Assembly: GCA_002215675.1 (NCBI GenBank) | Contig: NGFH01000005.1 | Coordinates: forward strand, 186,001 to 250,000 | Direction: 5' to 3' | Source of the DNA: Bacteroidetes bacterium 2013_40CM_41_45 | GTDB lineage: Bacteria; Bacteroidota; Bacteroidia; AKYH767-A; 2013-40CM-41-45 | DNA: 64,000 nt | Shown here: piece after piece, positions 16,231 through 26,244 of the stretch | How the letters are laid out: each line of letters starts with the position of its first letter | Numbering within the stretch: the stretch's first letter is position 1 | The notes under the pieces: generated by a model | Databases searched by the model: none | Told to the model about the DNA's origin: nothing | Seen by the model: the letters and a program-made list of their open reading frames with translations, nothing else | Made by a program: the position numbers and the translations under genes

Positions 16231-17844
16231 TTATACCGCCATTGCCACCTTAGGGGCGGCAGCTAAAATTTCTTCATTGGCAAACTCGGCATACTGCTCA
16301 AAGTTGCGGACAAAGGATGAGGCAAGCTTTTGCGCCTTGGCATCGTAATCGTTCTTATCGGCCCAGGTGTTGCGGGGATTCAGAATTTCTGCAGGAACTT
16401 CCGGGCACGTTACAGGATATCTTAGTCCGAAAACAGGAAGTGTTTCATATTTCGCTTTATCCAGGTCGCCATTGATAGCTGCAGTAATGAGCGCGCGGGT
16501 ATACGGGAGCTTAATGCGCGAGCCCGTTCCATAAGAGCCGCCACTCCATCCTGTGTTCACCAGCCACACTTTCACTTTGCCGGCTTTTATTTTTTCTCCA
16601 AGCAACTCGGCATAGCGGGTTGGATGCAGCGGAAGAAATGCCTTGCCGAAGCAGGCAGAAAATGTAGTCTGCGGCTCGGTAATTCCAACTTCAGTTCCCG
16701 CAACTTTTGCAGTGTAGCCGGAAATGAAATGATACATGGCTTGTCCCGAATCGAGCTGCGAAATAGGCGGCAGCACTCCGAAAGCATCTGCTGTAAGGAA
16801 GAAAATATTTTTTGGTTCGGGGCCCACAGAGGGTTCAACGGCATTATCAATAAAATCAATAGGATATGCTACGCGGGTGTTTTCCGTTTTCTTGATATTG
16901 TCGAAATCAACAGTTGTAGTGCCGGGGAAAAATTCGGTGTTCTCTACCAGCGCTCCGAAACGGATAGCGTTAAAAATCTGTGGTTCTTTTTCTTTGGAAA
17001 GATTTACGCATTTAGCATAACATCCTCCTTCAAAATTAAATACACCATCGTTACTCCAGCCATGCTCATCATCACCAATCAATTTGCGGTGAGGGTCAGC
17101 AGAAAGCGTTGTCTTTCCTGTACCTGACAAGCCGAAGAAAATGGCGGTATCGTTTTTCTCTCCAAGGTTTGCAGAGCAATGCATGGAAAGCACTCCGTGG
17201 TTATGCGGCAACAGGAAATTAAGCACCGTAAAAATTCCTTTCTTGATTTCTCCGGTGTAAGCGGTGCCGCCAATGAGAATGATTTTTTTGGTGATATTAA
17301 TTACTGCAAAGTTCGACTGGCGCGTTCCGTCTGTTTCAGGGTCCGCCTGGAAACCGGGAGCTGCAACCACGGTCCAGTCCCATTTTGCTTTAAGGATTTC
17401 TTCTTTGGTTGGGCGCTGAAAAAGGTTAGAAGCAAAAAGATTTTGCCAGGGATTTTCCGTAATCACCCTAAGATTCAAACGGTAGTTGGGGTCGGCACAA
17501 GCAAAAGCATCGCGTACATAAACGGTTTTGCCTGTGAGATATGCAGCAACACGGTTGTAGAGATTATCAAAATCCTCCGGAGAAAATTTTATGTTGATAT
17601 CTCCCCACCAAACGCTTCCGGCGGTGATATCATCCGTTACCAGAAATTTATCTTTGGGTGAACGTCCCGTAAATTTTCCGGTGTCGACAGCAAGAGCGCC
17701 TGTATCGGTAAGTGTTCCTTCCCCCCGTATTATGGTTTCCTCAACCAGTTCAGAGGGCGAAAGATTCCAATAAGCGTCTTCAACATGTTTTAAACCTATA
17801 TCGGCAAGCGAAGTATTTTTTGCTTTTACTCCAAATTCATTCAT
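16231..17844 (-). CDS. pckA: Phosphoenolpyruvate carboxykinase (ATP)
   Basis: This 537-residue enzyme converts oxaloacetate and ATP to phosphoenolpyruvate, CO2 and ADP, the first step of gluconeogenesis. Visible motifs are GKFTGRSPKDKF near the N-terminus, the kinase-1 P-loop GLSGTGKTTLS with metal-binding DDEHGW just after it, and the conserved GTGSRIKLPYTRALI in the C-terminal half. Length fits the ATP-type family. The gene is followed by a small TA remnant 8 bp downstream, and 135 bp upstream lies a CCCCTAAAGGGG-type inverted repeat. Confidence 0.98.
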   Translation of the reverse strand: MNEFGVKAKNTSLADIGLKHVEDAYWNLSPSELVEETIIRGEGTLTDTGALAVDTGKFTGRSPKDKFLVTDDITAGSVWWGDINIKFSPEDFDNLYNRVAAYLTGKTVYVRDAFACADPNYRLNLRVITENPWQNLFASNLFQRPTKEEILKAKWDWTVVAAPGFQADPETDGTRQSNFAVINITKKIILIGGTAYTGEIKKGIFTVLNFLLPHNHGVLSMHCSANLGEKNDTAIFFGLSGTGKTTLSADPHRKLIGDDEHGWSNDGVFNFEGGCYAKCVNLSKEKEPQIFNAIRFGALVENTEFFPGTTTVDFDNIKKTENTRVAYPIDFIDNAVEPSVGPEPKNIFFLTADAFGVLPPISQLDSGQAMYHFISGYTAKVAGTEVGITEPQTTFSACFGKAFLPLHPTRYAELLGEKIKAGKVKVWLVNTGWSGGSYGTGSRIKLPYTRALITAAINGDLDKAKYETLPVFGLRYPVTCPEVPAEILNPRNTWADKNDYDAKAQKLASSFVRNFEQYAEFANEEILAAAPKVAMAV

Positions 17845-17979
17845 ATTCCTGTTAATTTATGAGTGGACAAAGTAACTGAAAAAAAGGTAATCACCCAATC
17901 TTATTTGCTGTCTTTCGCCCACAGTTTTTAGCTTTTTATCAACTGCTATATTTATTTAGAGTGTTTAAATTCATCATGC

Positions 17980-18042
17980 AACCCCTAAATCCCCTAAAGG
18001 GGACTTTCCCGCGCTGGGGTCCCTTTAGGGAATTAAAGGGTT
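17980..18042. repeat. Inverted repeat of the CCCCTAAAGGGG family, copy 1
   Basis: Left arm AACCCCTAAATCCCCTAAAG plus GGGAC (17980-18004) and right arm from ~18017 to 18042 (GGTCCCTTTAGGG, AAAGGGTT) form an imperfect stem around a short spacer. Each arm also holds its own small palindrome. Related copies are at 27762-27855 and 33598-33643. Confidence 0.75.
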
Positions 18043-18062
18043 GCGTGGGAAAATCCCTGCTG

Positions 18063-18485
18063 CTATTTTAATTCCCTGCAGGGATGATTTTCATAAAAAT
18101 GAATTAATTCAAAGGGCTTAATCAATTCACGTACTCTCTCAGTAAAAATTCTTTTTTCATCAGCGTTCAGTTCCGCCAGCGATATGCAAAAGTCCGTTTC
18201 CCCCTCCCTGCCCCATGCAATTTTACTGTACGGAATAGGGCGCTTGATTTTTGACGGATACTCCTGGAGAAAACTTTCAATGGCCTCCGCAGCTTTATAG
18301 TTTGATCCTCCGCCTATGGAATACAATGAAATCACCAGGTTGTTAAGCGCATCCTTCTTTACCTGCATTTCATCACTCGTTTCTGACGGCGCAGATGGTG
18401 CGGATGGCACTGATACAACATTTTGTTTGGGCTTGCAGCCGATGATTAAAGCAGCAATAAAAATCGACCAAAAAATAATTCTCAT
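18063..18485 (-). CDS. Hypothetical lipoprotein
   Basis: This 140-residue protein has a type II signal peptide with lipobox LIIGC (Cys17), a Pro/Ser-rich spacer (VPSAPSAPSETS) and then a ~100-residue domain with SLYSIGGGSNYKAAEAIESF, AWGREGETDFCISLAELNADE and a Cys near the C-terminus. I do not recognise the family. It is expected to be anchored in a membrane facing the periplasm or the surface. It lies downstream of a DUF4476 gene but is separated from it by a terminator. Confidence 0.6.
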   Translation of the reverse strand: MRIIFWSIFIAALIIGCKPKQNVVSVPSAPSAPSETSDEMQVKKDALNNLVISLYSIGGGSNYKAAEAIESFLQEYPSKIKRPIPYSKIAWGREGETDFCISLAELNADEKRIFTERVRELIKPFELIHFYENHPCRELK

Positions 18486-18536
18486 ATCAGAGTTGCGGTG
18501 GAATCTTGAATATCGGAATGAAACATTTTTTAAATG

Positions 18537-18570
18537 AAAAAAGAGCCCGAGTTGTATTCCGGACTCTTTT
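18537..18570. terminator. Terminator downstream of the DUF4476 gene
   Basis: AAAAAGAG(C)CCG and CCGG(A)CTCTTTT form a hairpin with A- and T-runs on both sides, between the DUF4476 stop and the lipoprotein gene. It can act in either direction. Confidence 0.75.
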
Positions 18571-18584
18571 CTAAGAATAGATTT

Positions 18585-19559
18585 TTAACGTCTGTATGAG
18601 CTAATGTACGTATTCAAATCGTTAATAGATGATTCAAAAGTGAAAGCGTCATTTACCAGGTAATAGTTGCCGATGTCGTAGGTATAACCATAAGCATACT
18701 TGGCAAAGTCAAGGCGGGTTGCTTCAAAGCTGAAGAGCAGCATGATGTCTTTTACCTGCGATGTCATAAGACAATTATTATTGAGTACCTGCTTGGCTAT
18801 GGTGAGCTTGCTGTCTTCAAATGACTTGGAATCAATGGTTGACTTTAATCTTTGAAAATCATTCTGGCTCATAGCAACCGGGCAACCTACAGGGCCACTG
18901 TAATCAGGCCGGGGAGCCGGAGGAGGCGGAGTTTGATATATATTTCCGGAAGTAGTTGTAGTGGTATGCGTAGTGGTTGTGGTAGTTGTTCCCGATGACA
19001 TGCCATTATCCATTCCCGATACGTTAACGTTCATTCCTCCTCCGTTTTCATTGGTATTAACGCCCATGCTTATATTGACATTTTCTCCTGTTGGTTGAGT
19101 GCTGTTAGTAGTGGTTGTAGTGCTTCTTGAAACTGTAGTGGAAGTTGTAGTCGCAGCAGGAGGAGTTGTGCTGTAGACGTGCACAATTTGCGTAGATGGT
19201 GTAGGTGGCGCTTGTGCAAGCGGTACATCGCTTATAGGACGCTGCACATATTCACCTTTGTTATTTTTCTTGATGGTCACCGTGCGCTCTATGCCGTTTT
19301 GAACAGCGGTATTGAAATCCTTTGTACCCAGGGCAGCATCGGCAAAAATGATTTTCATTTTGTACCCGGTCGGGTAATCGGGACTCGCAGGGAGGTCGGT
19401 TACCTTCACATTGGTTTCGGGTGAAGCATTCTGAAGCACACCGTTGAGAACAAGGGAGAATTTTTCTCCGCCTTCAGTAAACACAATAAGGTTACCGGTT
19501 TGAGCGGATACGCGCATGGCGAATGCAATAAGAGCGAGCAAGAGTAATTTGGTTTTCAT
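18585..19559 (-). CDS. DUF4476 domain-containing secreted protein
   Basis: This 324-residue protein has a signal peptide (MKTKLLLLALIAFAMRVSA), an N-terminal beta domain (LIVFTEGGEKFSLVLNGVLQ), a long Thr-rich low-complexity linker (~145-215, runs of TTTTT) and a C-terminal DUF4476 helical domain (~230-324) beginning PVGCPVAMSQNDFQRLKSTI. DUF4476 proteins are common in Bacteroidota and uncharacterised. The Thr-rich linker is a likely O-glycosylation region in this phylum, but that is inference. Two heptad arrays and a longer inverted repeat fill the 213 bp upstream. Confidence 0.88.
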   Translation of the reverse strand: MKTKLLLLALIAFAMRVSAQTGNLIVFTEGGEKFSLVLNGVLQNASPETNVKVTDLPASPDYPTGYKMKIIFADAALGTKDFNTAVQNGIERTVTIKKNNKGEYVQRPISDVPLAQAPPTPSTQIVHVYSTTPPAATTTSTTVSRSTTTTTNSTQPTGENVNISMGVNTNENGGGMNVNVSGMDNGMSSGTTTTTTTHTTTTTSGNIYQTPPPPAPRPDYSGPVGCPVAMSQNDFQRLKSTIDSKSFEDSKLTIAKQVLNNNCLMTSQVKDIMLLFSFEATRLDFAKYAYGYTYDIGNYYLVNDAFTFESSINDLNTYISSYRR

Positions 19560-19566
19560 TTGAAGA

Positions 19567-19602
19567 AGTTTAGAGTTTAGGGGTTAAGGGTTTAGAGTTG
19601 GC
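19567..19602 (-). repeat. Heptad array upstream of the DUF4476 gene (TTTAGAG type)
   Basis: Units AGTTTAG, AGTTTAG, an 8-bp GGGTTAAG, GGTTTAG and AGTTGGC on the + strand, ending 8 bp before the start codon. In gene sense the unit reads CTNTAAAC-like. Confidence 0.75.
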
Positions 19603-19633
19603 GCCACAAAACCAAAATCGTGCCAAGAACTGC

Positions 19634-19661
19634 GTTATATGTTATAAGTTATAGGTTATAC
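19634..19661 (-). repeat. Heptad array (GTTATAN type)
   Basis: Four perfect 7-bp units: GTTATAT, GTTATAA, GTTATAG, GTTATAC. The same unit family lies upstream of trigger factor and the MFS transporter. Confidence 0.85.
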
Positions 19662-19702
19662 GGGATTGCGGAGGACAAATATAATTGGTTTTTGGAATTT
19701 TA

Positions 19703-19761
19703 ACCACAGAGGCACAAAGACACAGAGAAGCTTTAACTCTGTGCTCCTGTGTCTCCGTGGT
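19703..19761. repeat. Imperfect inverted repeat, ACCACAGAGG type
   Basis: The left arm (ACCACAGAGGCACAAAGACA, CAGAG) and right arm (CTCTGTGCTCCTGTGTCTCC, GTGGT) pair imperfectly around AAGCTTTAA. It lies between the stop of aconitase (downstream side) and the DUF4476 heptads, and could serve as a terminator for aconitase. Confidence 0.7.
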
Positions 19762-19772
19762 GAATCATTATT

Positions 19773-22043
19773 TTAAACGCTCACATTACCACGAATAATA
19801 TTCAGCGCTGCTCCTGCTTTAAACCACTCAATCTGGTTCTCGTTGTATGTGTGATTCACTTTGAATTGCTCCGTGGTTCCGTCTGAATGATGCAACGCAA
19901 TAGTAAGCGGAACACCGGGCGTGAATGATGTGAGCCCTGTAATATCTAAGGTATCGTCTTCACGGATTTTATCGTAATCGTTTTTGTCGGTAAATGTTAG
20001 AGCCAGCATTCCCTGTTTCTTCAGATTGGTTTCGTGGATACGCGCGAAAGATTTGACAACTATAGCACGCACACCGAGAAAACGCGGCTCCATAGCTGCA
20101 TGCTCGCGCGATGAGCCTTCACCATAATTTTCATCGCCCACAACAACACTTCCAATACGCTGCGCTTTGTAAGCCCGTTGAACTTTCGGCACGGAATCAT
20201 ATTCTCCCGTAAGCTGGTTTTTCACCGAATCGGTTTTCCCGTTGAACGCATTGATAGCGCCAATCAAAAGATTGCTTGAAATATTATCGAGATGCCCGCG
20301 ATAACGGAGCCATGGCCCTGCCATAGAAATGTGGTCTGTAGTGCATTTGCCTTTTACTTTGATAAGCAGTTTCAATCCTTTCAGGTCAACACCTTCCCAT
20401 GCAGGGAAAGGCTCGAGCAACTGAAGGCGCTCGGAAGAAGGGGATACTATCACGTCCACACTGCTGCCATCTTTTGCCGGCTCCTGGTAGCCCGCATCTT
20501 CCACATCAAAACCTTTAGAGGGCATTTCAATTCCTTTGGGTTCATCCAGCTTAACTTTTTCTCCTTTGTCATTCGTGAGAAAATCGGTAATAGGGTTGAA
20601 ACATAAATCACCCGAGAGAACCATTGCAGTAACTATTTCGGGAGAGGCGACAAAAGAATGTGTATTGGGGTCACCATCATTTCTCTTGGCAAAATTCCGG
20701 TTGTAAGAAGTGAGAATCGAATTTTTCGGTTCGGTGTTCTTGCGGTGCCTTGCCCACTGCCCGATGCATGGGCCGCAGGCATTGGCCAAAACCACTCCTC
20801 CTATTTCTTCAAATTCCTGAAGAAGTCCATCGCGCTGAGTAGTAAACCTTACCTGCTCTGAACCGGGGGTGATTGTAAATTCTGTTTTTGCTTTCAGTTT
20901 TTTTTCTTTCGCCTGCCTGGCAACCGAAGCGGAGCGGGTAATGTCTTCATAGGAAGAATTAGTGCAGGAGCCAATCAAGCCAACTTCAAAATAACGCGGC
21001 CAGCCGTTTTTCTTTACTGCTTCGCCAAATTCAGAAATCGTCCATGCTTTATCAGGAGAATAGGGTCCATTGATGTGCGGCTCCAGTTCAGAGAGATTTA
21101 TTTCAATGACCTTGTCAAAATATTTTTCAGGATTCAAATACACTTCAGAGTCGCCCGTAAGATGAGCCGAAATTTTATCAGCCAGCGCGGCAACATCTGC
21201 CCGTCCCGTTCCATTTAAATATTGCGACATCTTTTCATCATAACCGAATACAGAAGTCGTTGCTCCGATTTCAGCGCCCATGTTGCAGATGGTTCCTTTG
21301 CCTGTACATGAAATGGTGAGCGCACCCGGACCGAAGTATTCCAGGATATTATCTGTACCACCTTCAACCGTAAGTATTCCCGCAACTTTAAGAATGACAT
21401 CTTTTGCTGAAGTCCATCCATTCATTTTGCCGGTAAGTTTTACTCCAACAAGCTTAGGCATCTTTAGTTCCCACTGGAAACCCGCCATTACATCACATGC
21501 GTCTGCACCTCCAACACCAATGGCAATCATGCCGAGTCCGCCGGCATTTACCGTATGCGAGTCGGTGCCTATCATCATTCCGCCCGGAAATGCGTACTGC
21601 TCCAAAACAACCTGGTGAATGATTCCCGCTCCCGGCTTCCAGAAACCGATTCCATATTTGTTGGAAACGGAAGAAAGAAAATCATACACTTCTTTATTCT
21701 TGTCGAGCGCGGCTTGCAAATCCTGCTGGGCGCCTGCCATGGCCGTGATAAGATGGTCGCAATGAACGGTTGTAGGCACAGCAACTTTTGCTCTTCCCGC
21801 CTGAATAAACTGAAGCAAAGCCATCTGTGCCGTTGCATCCTGCATAGCAACACGGTCGGGGTTGAAATCAACATACGATTTACCGCGTTGGTACTTTACC
21901 CCCAACTCTTCTGCAGAAGAAAGATGAGAGTAAAGAATTTTTTCTGTGAGCGTGAGCGGATGCCCAAGCGCTTTTCGTGCTGCAGAAATCCGGTTGGGGA
22001 GTTCTGAATACACTTTTTTTATCATTCCTATATCGAAAGCCAT
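19773..22043 (-). CDS. Aconitate hydratase
   Basis: This 756-residue [4Fe-4S] enzyme interconverts citrate and isocitrate in the TCA cycle. Iron-sulfur cysteines are in [18 protein letters not shown] and [12 protein letters not shown]. Substrate-binding segments include [20 protein letters not shown], the swivel-domain [14 protein letters not shown] and the C-terminal domain. Length and sequence resemble the mitochondrial-type aconitase found in many Bacteroidota rather than E. coli AcnA or AcnB. A heptad array lies 6 bp upstream of the start codon. Confidence 0.97.
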   Translation of the reverse strand: MAFDIGMIKKVYSELPNRISAARKALGHPLTLTEKILYSHLSSAEELGVKYQRGKSYVDFNPDRVAMQDATAQMALLQFIQAGRAKVAVPTTVHCDHLITAMAGAQQDLQAALDKNKEVYDFLSSVSNKYGIGFWKPGAGIIHQVVLEQYAFPGGMMIGTDSHTVNAGGLGMIAIGVGGADACDVMAGFQWELKMPKLVGVKLTGKMNGWTSAKDVILKVAGILTVEGGTDNILEYFGPGALTISCTGKGTICNMGAEIGATTSVFGYDEKMSQYLNGTGRADVAALADKISAHLTGDSEVYLNPEKYFDKVIEINLSELEPHINGPYSPDKAWTISEFGEAVKKNGWPRYFEVGLIGSCTNSSYEDITRSASVARQAKEKKLKAKTEFTITPGSEQVRFTTQRDGLLQEFEEIGGVVLANACGPCIGQWARHRKNTEPKNSILTSYNRNFAKRNDGDPNTHSFVASPEIVTAMVLSGDLCFNPITDFLTNDKGEKVKLDEPKGIEMPSKGFDVEDAGYQEPAKDGSSVDVIVSPSSERLQLLEPFPAWEGVDLKGLKLLIKVKGKCTTDHISMAGPWLRYRGHLDNISSNLLIGAINAFNGKTDSVKNQLTGEYDSVPKVQRAYKAQRIGSVVVGDENYGEGSSREHAAMEPRFLGVRAIVVKSFARIHETNLKKQGMLALTFTDKNDYDKIREDDTLDITGLTSFTPGVPLTIALHHSDGTTEQFKVNHTYNENQIEWFKAGAALNIIRGNVSV

Positions 22044-22048
22044 TGATG

Positions 22049-22076
22049 AGTTAGGGTTTAGAGTTTATAGTTTAAG
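22049..22076 (-). repeat. Heptad array directly upstream of aconitase
   Basis: Four 7-bp units on the + strand (AGTTAGG, GTTTAGA, GTTTATA, GTTTAAG), ending 6 bp before the start codon. In gene sense this is a CTNTAAAC-type array. Confidence 0.8.
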
Positions 22077-22236
22077 ATCACAAGGGCGAAATTACAAAAT
22101 TTAGTGCGGTTAAATCCATGAAGCCCCCGGAGGGCAATACGTTTTTAAAAAAATCTTACATCTGAAATGTGACAAGGGTTTTAAAAAATCGAAGCAAGCC
22201 CCAGGCAATACTTTTACACACAGAAAATTAACAAGA

Positions 22237-22365
22237 ATGGTCTATATAACTACTAAAAAACCTACCCGTTCACAAAAAATGATAGCACGCATCTTCAGCT
22301 ATGCTTACTACTGTGCTGCGTACTTATTCATTTTTACGGTATGGCTTCGCCTGGTAAAAAACTGA
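22237..22365 (+). CDS. Possible 42-residue small membrane protein
   Basis: The 446-bp gap 22044-22489 holds one short frame, ATG 22237 to TGA 22365. It has a basic N-terminus (VYITTKKPTRSQKMIAR), then a hydrophobic helix (IFSYAYYCAAYLFIFTVWLR) and a basic end, a credible single-pass peptide. There is no homology I can recall and no clear ribosome site, so this may be chance. Elsewhere in the gap I see only a small hairpin, CACGGA/TCCGTG (22396-22413), in the leader of the next gene. Confidence 0.25.
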   Translation: MVYITTKKPTRSQKMIARIFSYAYYCAAYLFIFTVWLRLVKN

Positions 22366-22489
22366 TATACTATTTTATCAGTATTATAAATACGACACGG
22401 ATTAAATTCCGTGCGAAAGCTCTTACTCTGTCTATCATCTAATACATATCTTTTTAAATATCATCTGACAACCTTAACAAAAACGCACC

Positions 22490-24250
22490 ATGAAAAAGTT
22501 ACTACTCATTATTTCAACCGTTATTTTGTATGCCGTTGCTTCGGCACAATGCCTTGTTTATGAAGTTCCTCTTTCGGCAAGAGTCGAACAGGCGGAATCT
22601 GTATTTGAAGGAAAAGTTGTTGCAAAAAAATCTTTCTGGAACAAACAGCACAACTACATCTACACAGCCAATACGGTTGAGGTATATAAAATATTTAAAG
22701 GGAACTTTACTGAAGATAAAGTGGATGTCATTACTCCCGGCGGAGTAATTGGCGGAATGGCAATTGTTGCCGAGCCGGCTTTAAAGCTCTCAAAAGGCCA
22801 AACCGGAATATTTCTTACAGCATTAAACACTGTTAGTCTCCCGGTAAAAGGAACCTTGATGAAACCCACTGCCGGCCCCCAAAGCTTTATTCAATATGAC
22901 ATTGCTGAAAACAAAGCGACAGATATATTCGCTACCTACCAGGGCATAACGAGCAACTTGTATAAAAAAATAACTGCCCTTACAAAAACCAATTACCAAA
23001 CCGTACGTCCTTTCAATGTTGATGCAGCTGTAGAAGAAAGCAACCGTACTGCTCCTCCAGTCATTACGAACTTAAACCCGCTGTCGCTTTCGGCAGGAAC
23101 CAGGACGGTGGTTACTATTTCGGGCTCAGGTTTTGGTACAACACAAGGCAATGGCTATGTCTCATTTAAAAATGCCGATAACGGCGGAGGTTCTGTTGTA
23201 AATGTTACCGATCCGAAGTATTATATATCATGGTCAGACAATACCGCACAGGTAATAGTACCCGGTGACGTAATGGCCAATGCCGTTGGAACAGGAACGG
23301 TAACAGTGACAAACAACAGCGTTCAGTCAGGAACAAGTTCTCAGACGCTGACCGTAACTTTTAACCGTTACGAAATCGCAATCAATTCCGCTCTTGAACA
23401 AACTTTTTTTTATAATGACAATACTTCCGGCGGCTACACTTTTGCCCCTCACACCGAAGTTGCCGCTTTACCCGCAGCTACTGCGGCTATTCAGCGCGCC
23501 ATGGATACTTGGACCTGCGCTACCAATGTAAACTGGATCTTATCTTCTACTCCTACCACAACGGATGTAGTCGCTTCTGACGGAGTAAATGTAATTCGTT
23601 TTGACAACGGCAGCGAGCTGGGTGCCGGAGTATTGGGTATGGGCAGTTCTTATTGGTCTTATGCTTTCGGCACCATGGAAAACTACTGGAAACTCACCGA
23701 GATGGATATTACTCTTGATGACGGCACAAACTGGAATTATGGCCCCGCAAGTCCCGGCGGTGCGCAGTATGATATTGAATCGGTGATGCTTCACGAGTTA
23801 GGACACCTTCACCAGTTCAATCACGTGATTAATACTTCTTCGACTATGCACTACGCCATTGCAAATGGTACGATGAGAAGAACACTTCTTTCCAGCGATG
23901 TTACCGGAGGCAACCTGGTTATGAATTCAAGTGCAACAGATGCCTCCGATGCCGGTATCAGCGCCATGGTTCCTTACACGAATAATCCCAGCTGCATACC
24001 TACTTCAGTAGACAATATTTCAACACATGTTGACCATCCGGTATATCCCAATCCTGCTACAGATTTTATAAGAGTTAAATTCAGCAAGGATGCCAAAGTG
24101 GAAGTGTTTAACCTCCTCGGAAAATTGTGTGGAATCTCCGTTGCAGGAGACAATCTTATTGATGTCTCTTCCCTGGACCGTGGAATTTATGTCCTGAAGA
24201 TATCCGATTCTTTCTCTTCTGCTACGTACAGGTTTAGTGTTGCTAAATAA
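22490..24250 (+). CDS. Secreted metzincin-like metalloprotease with IPT/TIG domain, T9SS cargo
   Basis: This 586-residue protein has a signal peptide (MKKLLLIISTVILYAVASA), an N-terminal beta domain (~20-165), an IPT/TIG domain (~185-285, PPVITNLNPLSLSAG and GSGFG) and a zinc-protease domain. The zinc motif is HELGHLHQFNH (His435, Glu436, His439, His445), followed by a Met-turn-like SSTMHYA, as in matrixin-type metzincins. The usual Gly of HExxHxxGxxH is Gln here. The last ~80 residues (VYPNPATDF to YRFSVAK) are a type A T9SS sorting domain. It probably degrades extracellular protein; the substrate is unknown. It is monocistronic with its own terminator. Confidence 0.88.
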   Translation: MKKLLLIISTVILYAVASAQCLVYEVPLSARVEQAESVFEGKVVAKKSFWNKQHNYIYTANTVEVYKIFKGNFTEDKVDVITPGGVIGGMAIVAEPALKLSKGQTGIFLTALNTVSLPVKGTLMKPTAGPQSFIQYDIAENKATDIFATYQGITSNLYKKITALTKTNYQTVRPFNVDAAVEESNRTAPPVITNLNPLSLSAGTRTVVTISGSGFGTTQGNGYVSFKNADNGGGSVVNVTDPKYYISWSDNTAQVIVPGDVMANAVGTGTVTVTNNSVQSGTSSQTLTVTFNRYEIAINSALEQTFFYNDNTSGGYTFAPHTEVAALPAATAAIQRAMDTWTCATNVNWILSSTPTTTDVVASDGVNVIRFDNGSELGAGVLGMGSSYWSYAFGTMENYWKLTEMDITLDDGTNWNYGPASPGGAQYDIESVMLHELGHLHQFNHVINTSSTMHYAIANGTMRRTLLSSDVTGGNLVMNSSATDASDAGISAMVPYTNNPSCIPTSVDNISTHVDHPVYPNPATDFIRVKFSKDAKVEVFNLLGKLCGISVAGDNLIDVSSLDRGIYVLKISDSFSSATYRFSVAK

Positions 24251-24270
24251 TTCCTGGGTACTCTTAGAGT

Positions 24271-24304
24271 AAAATAGCCGGGCTAACGTCCGGCTATTTT
24301 TTTT
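24271..24304 (+). terminator. Rho-independent terminator after the metalloprotease
   Basis: AAAATAGCCGG and CCGGCTATTTT form a perfect 11-bp stem with a short loop, and a T-run follows. It ends the protease transcript before lepA. Confidence 0.9.
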
Positions 24305-24357
24305 GCCTTTCCCTCGGCAAAAAGCCCTACTTTAGCCGCTCATTTTTCCCACTCCAA

Positions 24358-24389
24358 ATTCGTAAATTCGTAATTATTCGTTATTCGTA
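24358..24389 (+). repeat. ATTCGTA repeats before lepA
   Basis: Four ATTCGTA/ATTCGTT units with uneven spacing (8, 10 and 7 bp), ending 3 bp before the GTG start codon. A less regular relative of the heptad arrays. Similar units overlap the start of the M16 gene at 48058. Confidence 0.55.
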
Positions 24390-24392
24390 CCC

Positions 24393-26180
24393 GTGAAGAA
24401 CATTCGTAATTTCTGCATTATAGCCCATATAGACCATGGCAAAAGCACGCTGGCAGACCGACTTCTGGAATATACCGGCACCGTTGCAGGCAAAGCAATG
24501 CAGGCGCAGGTGCTTGATGATATGGACCTGGAACGCGAGCGTGGCATCACCATAAAAAGCCATGCCATACAGATGGATTATGAGTATAACAATGAGAAAT
24601 ATGTCCTTAATCTTATTGATACTCCGGGGCATGTGGATTTTTCGTACGAAGTATCACGCTCTATTGCCGCTTGCGAAGGTGCCCTCCTTATTGTAGATGC
24701 TGCACAGGGAATCCAGGCACAGACCATTTCGAATTTATATCTCGCCCTGGAGCATGACCTTACCATTATTCCCGTTCTGAATAAAATTGATTTGGAGAGC
24801 GCCAATCCCGAAGTGGTGAAAGACCAGATGGTAGATTTGGTGGGATGCAAGCGCGAAGAAATTATTCCTGCCAGCGCTAAAACGGGATTGGGAGTTCATG
24901 ATATTCTGCACGCCATTGTGGAACGCATTCCTGCGCCTAAAGGAAATCAAGAGGCGCCCCTTAAAGCACTGATTTTCGATTCAGTCTTCAACGCATTCCG
25001 CGGCATCATTGCATACTTCCGTGTGTTTGACGGAGAAATCCGCAAAGGTGACCACGTGAAATTTGTAAACACAGGTCAGGATTATTTTGCTGATGAGGTG
25101 GGAATTTTGCGTCTTGATAAAATTCCGCGTTCTGTAGTAAGCAGTGGAGATGTGGGATATATTATCTCCGGAATAAAAACCGCCAGCGAAGTAAAAGTGG
25201 GCGATACTATTACGCATTTAGAGCGTCCATGCTCCGAGGCAGTGAAAGGTTTCGAGGACGTGAAGCCGATGGTTTGGGCAGGGATTTATCCTGTAGATAC
25301 CGATGAATACGAGGAACTGCGTAACTCTGTGGAAAAGTTGCAACTGAACGATGCTGCTTTGGTATTTCAGCCGGAAGCATCGGCAGCGCTTGGCTTTGGC
25401 TTTCGATGCGGATTTCTCGGGTTGCTTCATATGGAAATTGTACAGGAGCGTCTCGACCGCGAATTCAACATGGCTGTAATTACCACGGTGCCCAACGTAA
25501 ATTTCACTGCATATCTCACCAACGGAGAAGTGCACGAGATTCACAACCCCAGCGATATGCCGGAACCGAATTTTCTGCAGCGCATCGAAGAGCCGTATAT
25601 CCGTGCACAAGTGATTACCAAGTCAGAATACATCGGTCCGATTATGACGCTTTGCATTGGCAAGCGGGGCAACATTGTGAACCAGCATTACCTTACCGTT
25701 GACCGCGTAGAACTTCAATTCGATATGCCGCTGGCAGAAATTGTTTTCGATTTTTACGACAAGCTCAAAAGTATTTCCAAAGGATATGCCTCGTTCGATT
25801 ATCACCCTCTCGCCTATCGCGAAAGCGATTTGGTAAAATTGGATATCCGCATGAATGGCGAACCGGTGGATGCGCTGTCTGCGCTCGTACACCGCACCCA
25901 TGCGTATGATTTCGGCAGGAGAATGTGCGAAAAGCTGAAAGAACTGATGACGCGCCAGCAATTTGAAATCGCTATACAGGCAAGCATCGGCTCTAAAGTT
26001 ATTGCACGTGAAACGGTGAAAGCGCTGCGCAAAGATGTTACTGCAAAATGTTACGGAGGGGATATTTCGCGCAAACGGAAACTTTTAGAGAAGCAGAAAG
26101 AAGGAAAGAAAAAGATGAAGCAGGTGGGTAACGTGGAGATTCCGCAGCAGGCATTTCTTGCCGTGCTCAAGCTGGACTGA
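24393..26180 (+). CDS. lepA: Elongation factor 4 (LepA) GTPase
   Basis: This 595-residue translational GTPase starts at GTG 24393-24395, and the product begins [25 protein letters not shown], exactly where LepA homologues start. G motifs visible are AHIDHGKST (G1), DTPGHVDF (G3) and NKIDLE (G4). The EF-G-like domains and the LepA-specific C-terminal domain follow ([40 protein letters not shown]). LepA acts on stalled or initiating ribosomes. The GTG start sits directly after an ATTCGTA repeat tract. Confidence 0.98.
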   Translation: MKNIRNFCIIAHIDHGKSTLADRLLEYTGTVAGKAMQAQVLDDMDLERERGITIKSHAIQMDYEYNNEKYVLNLIDTPGHVDFSYEVSRSIAACEGALLIVDAAQGIQAQTISNLYLALEHDLTIIPVLNKIDLESANPEVVKDQMVDLVGCKREEIIPASAKTGLGVHDILHAIVERIPAPKGNQEAPLKALIFDSVFNAFRGIIAYFRVFDGEIRKGDHVKFVNTGQDYFADEVGILRLDKIPRSVVSSGDVGYIISGIKTASEVKVGDTITHLERPCSEAVKGFEDVKPMVWAGIYPVDTDEYEELRNSVEKLQLNDAALVFQPEASAALGFGFRCGFLGLLHMEIVQERLDREFNMAVITTVPNVNFTAYLTNGEVHEIHNPSDMPEPNFLQRIEEPYIRAQVITKSEYIGPIMTLCIGKRGNIVNQHYLTVDRVELQFDMPLAEIVFDFYDKLKSISKGYASFDYHPLAYRESDLVKLDIRMNGEPVDALSALVHRTHAYDFGRRMCEKLKELMTRQQFEIAIQASIGSKVIARETVKALRKDVTAKCYGGDISRKRKLLEKQKEGKKKMKQVGNVEIPQQAFLAVLKLD

Positions 26181-26198
26181 TTTTTGTTCCGGGCGAGC

Positions 26199-26231
26199 TG
26201 TAACTTTTTCTGATAGCCAGCCGTCCCATTA
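26199..26231 (+). promoter_or_regulatory. ECF-type promoter motif upstream of the sigma gene
   Basis: TGTAAC (26199-26204), a 17-bp spacer, then CGTCCCATTA (26222-26231), 13 bp before the sigma ATG. The same -35-like and -10-like blocks at the same spacing occur at 27909-27941 before the DUF2807 gene. TGTAAC/CGTC with ~17 bp is the expected shape of ECF sigma promoters. Confidence 0.65.
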
Positions 26232-26244
26232 ATAACTAGTTGTA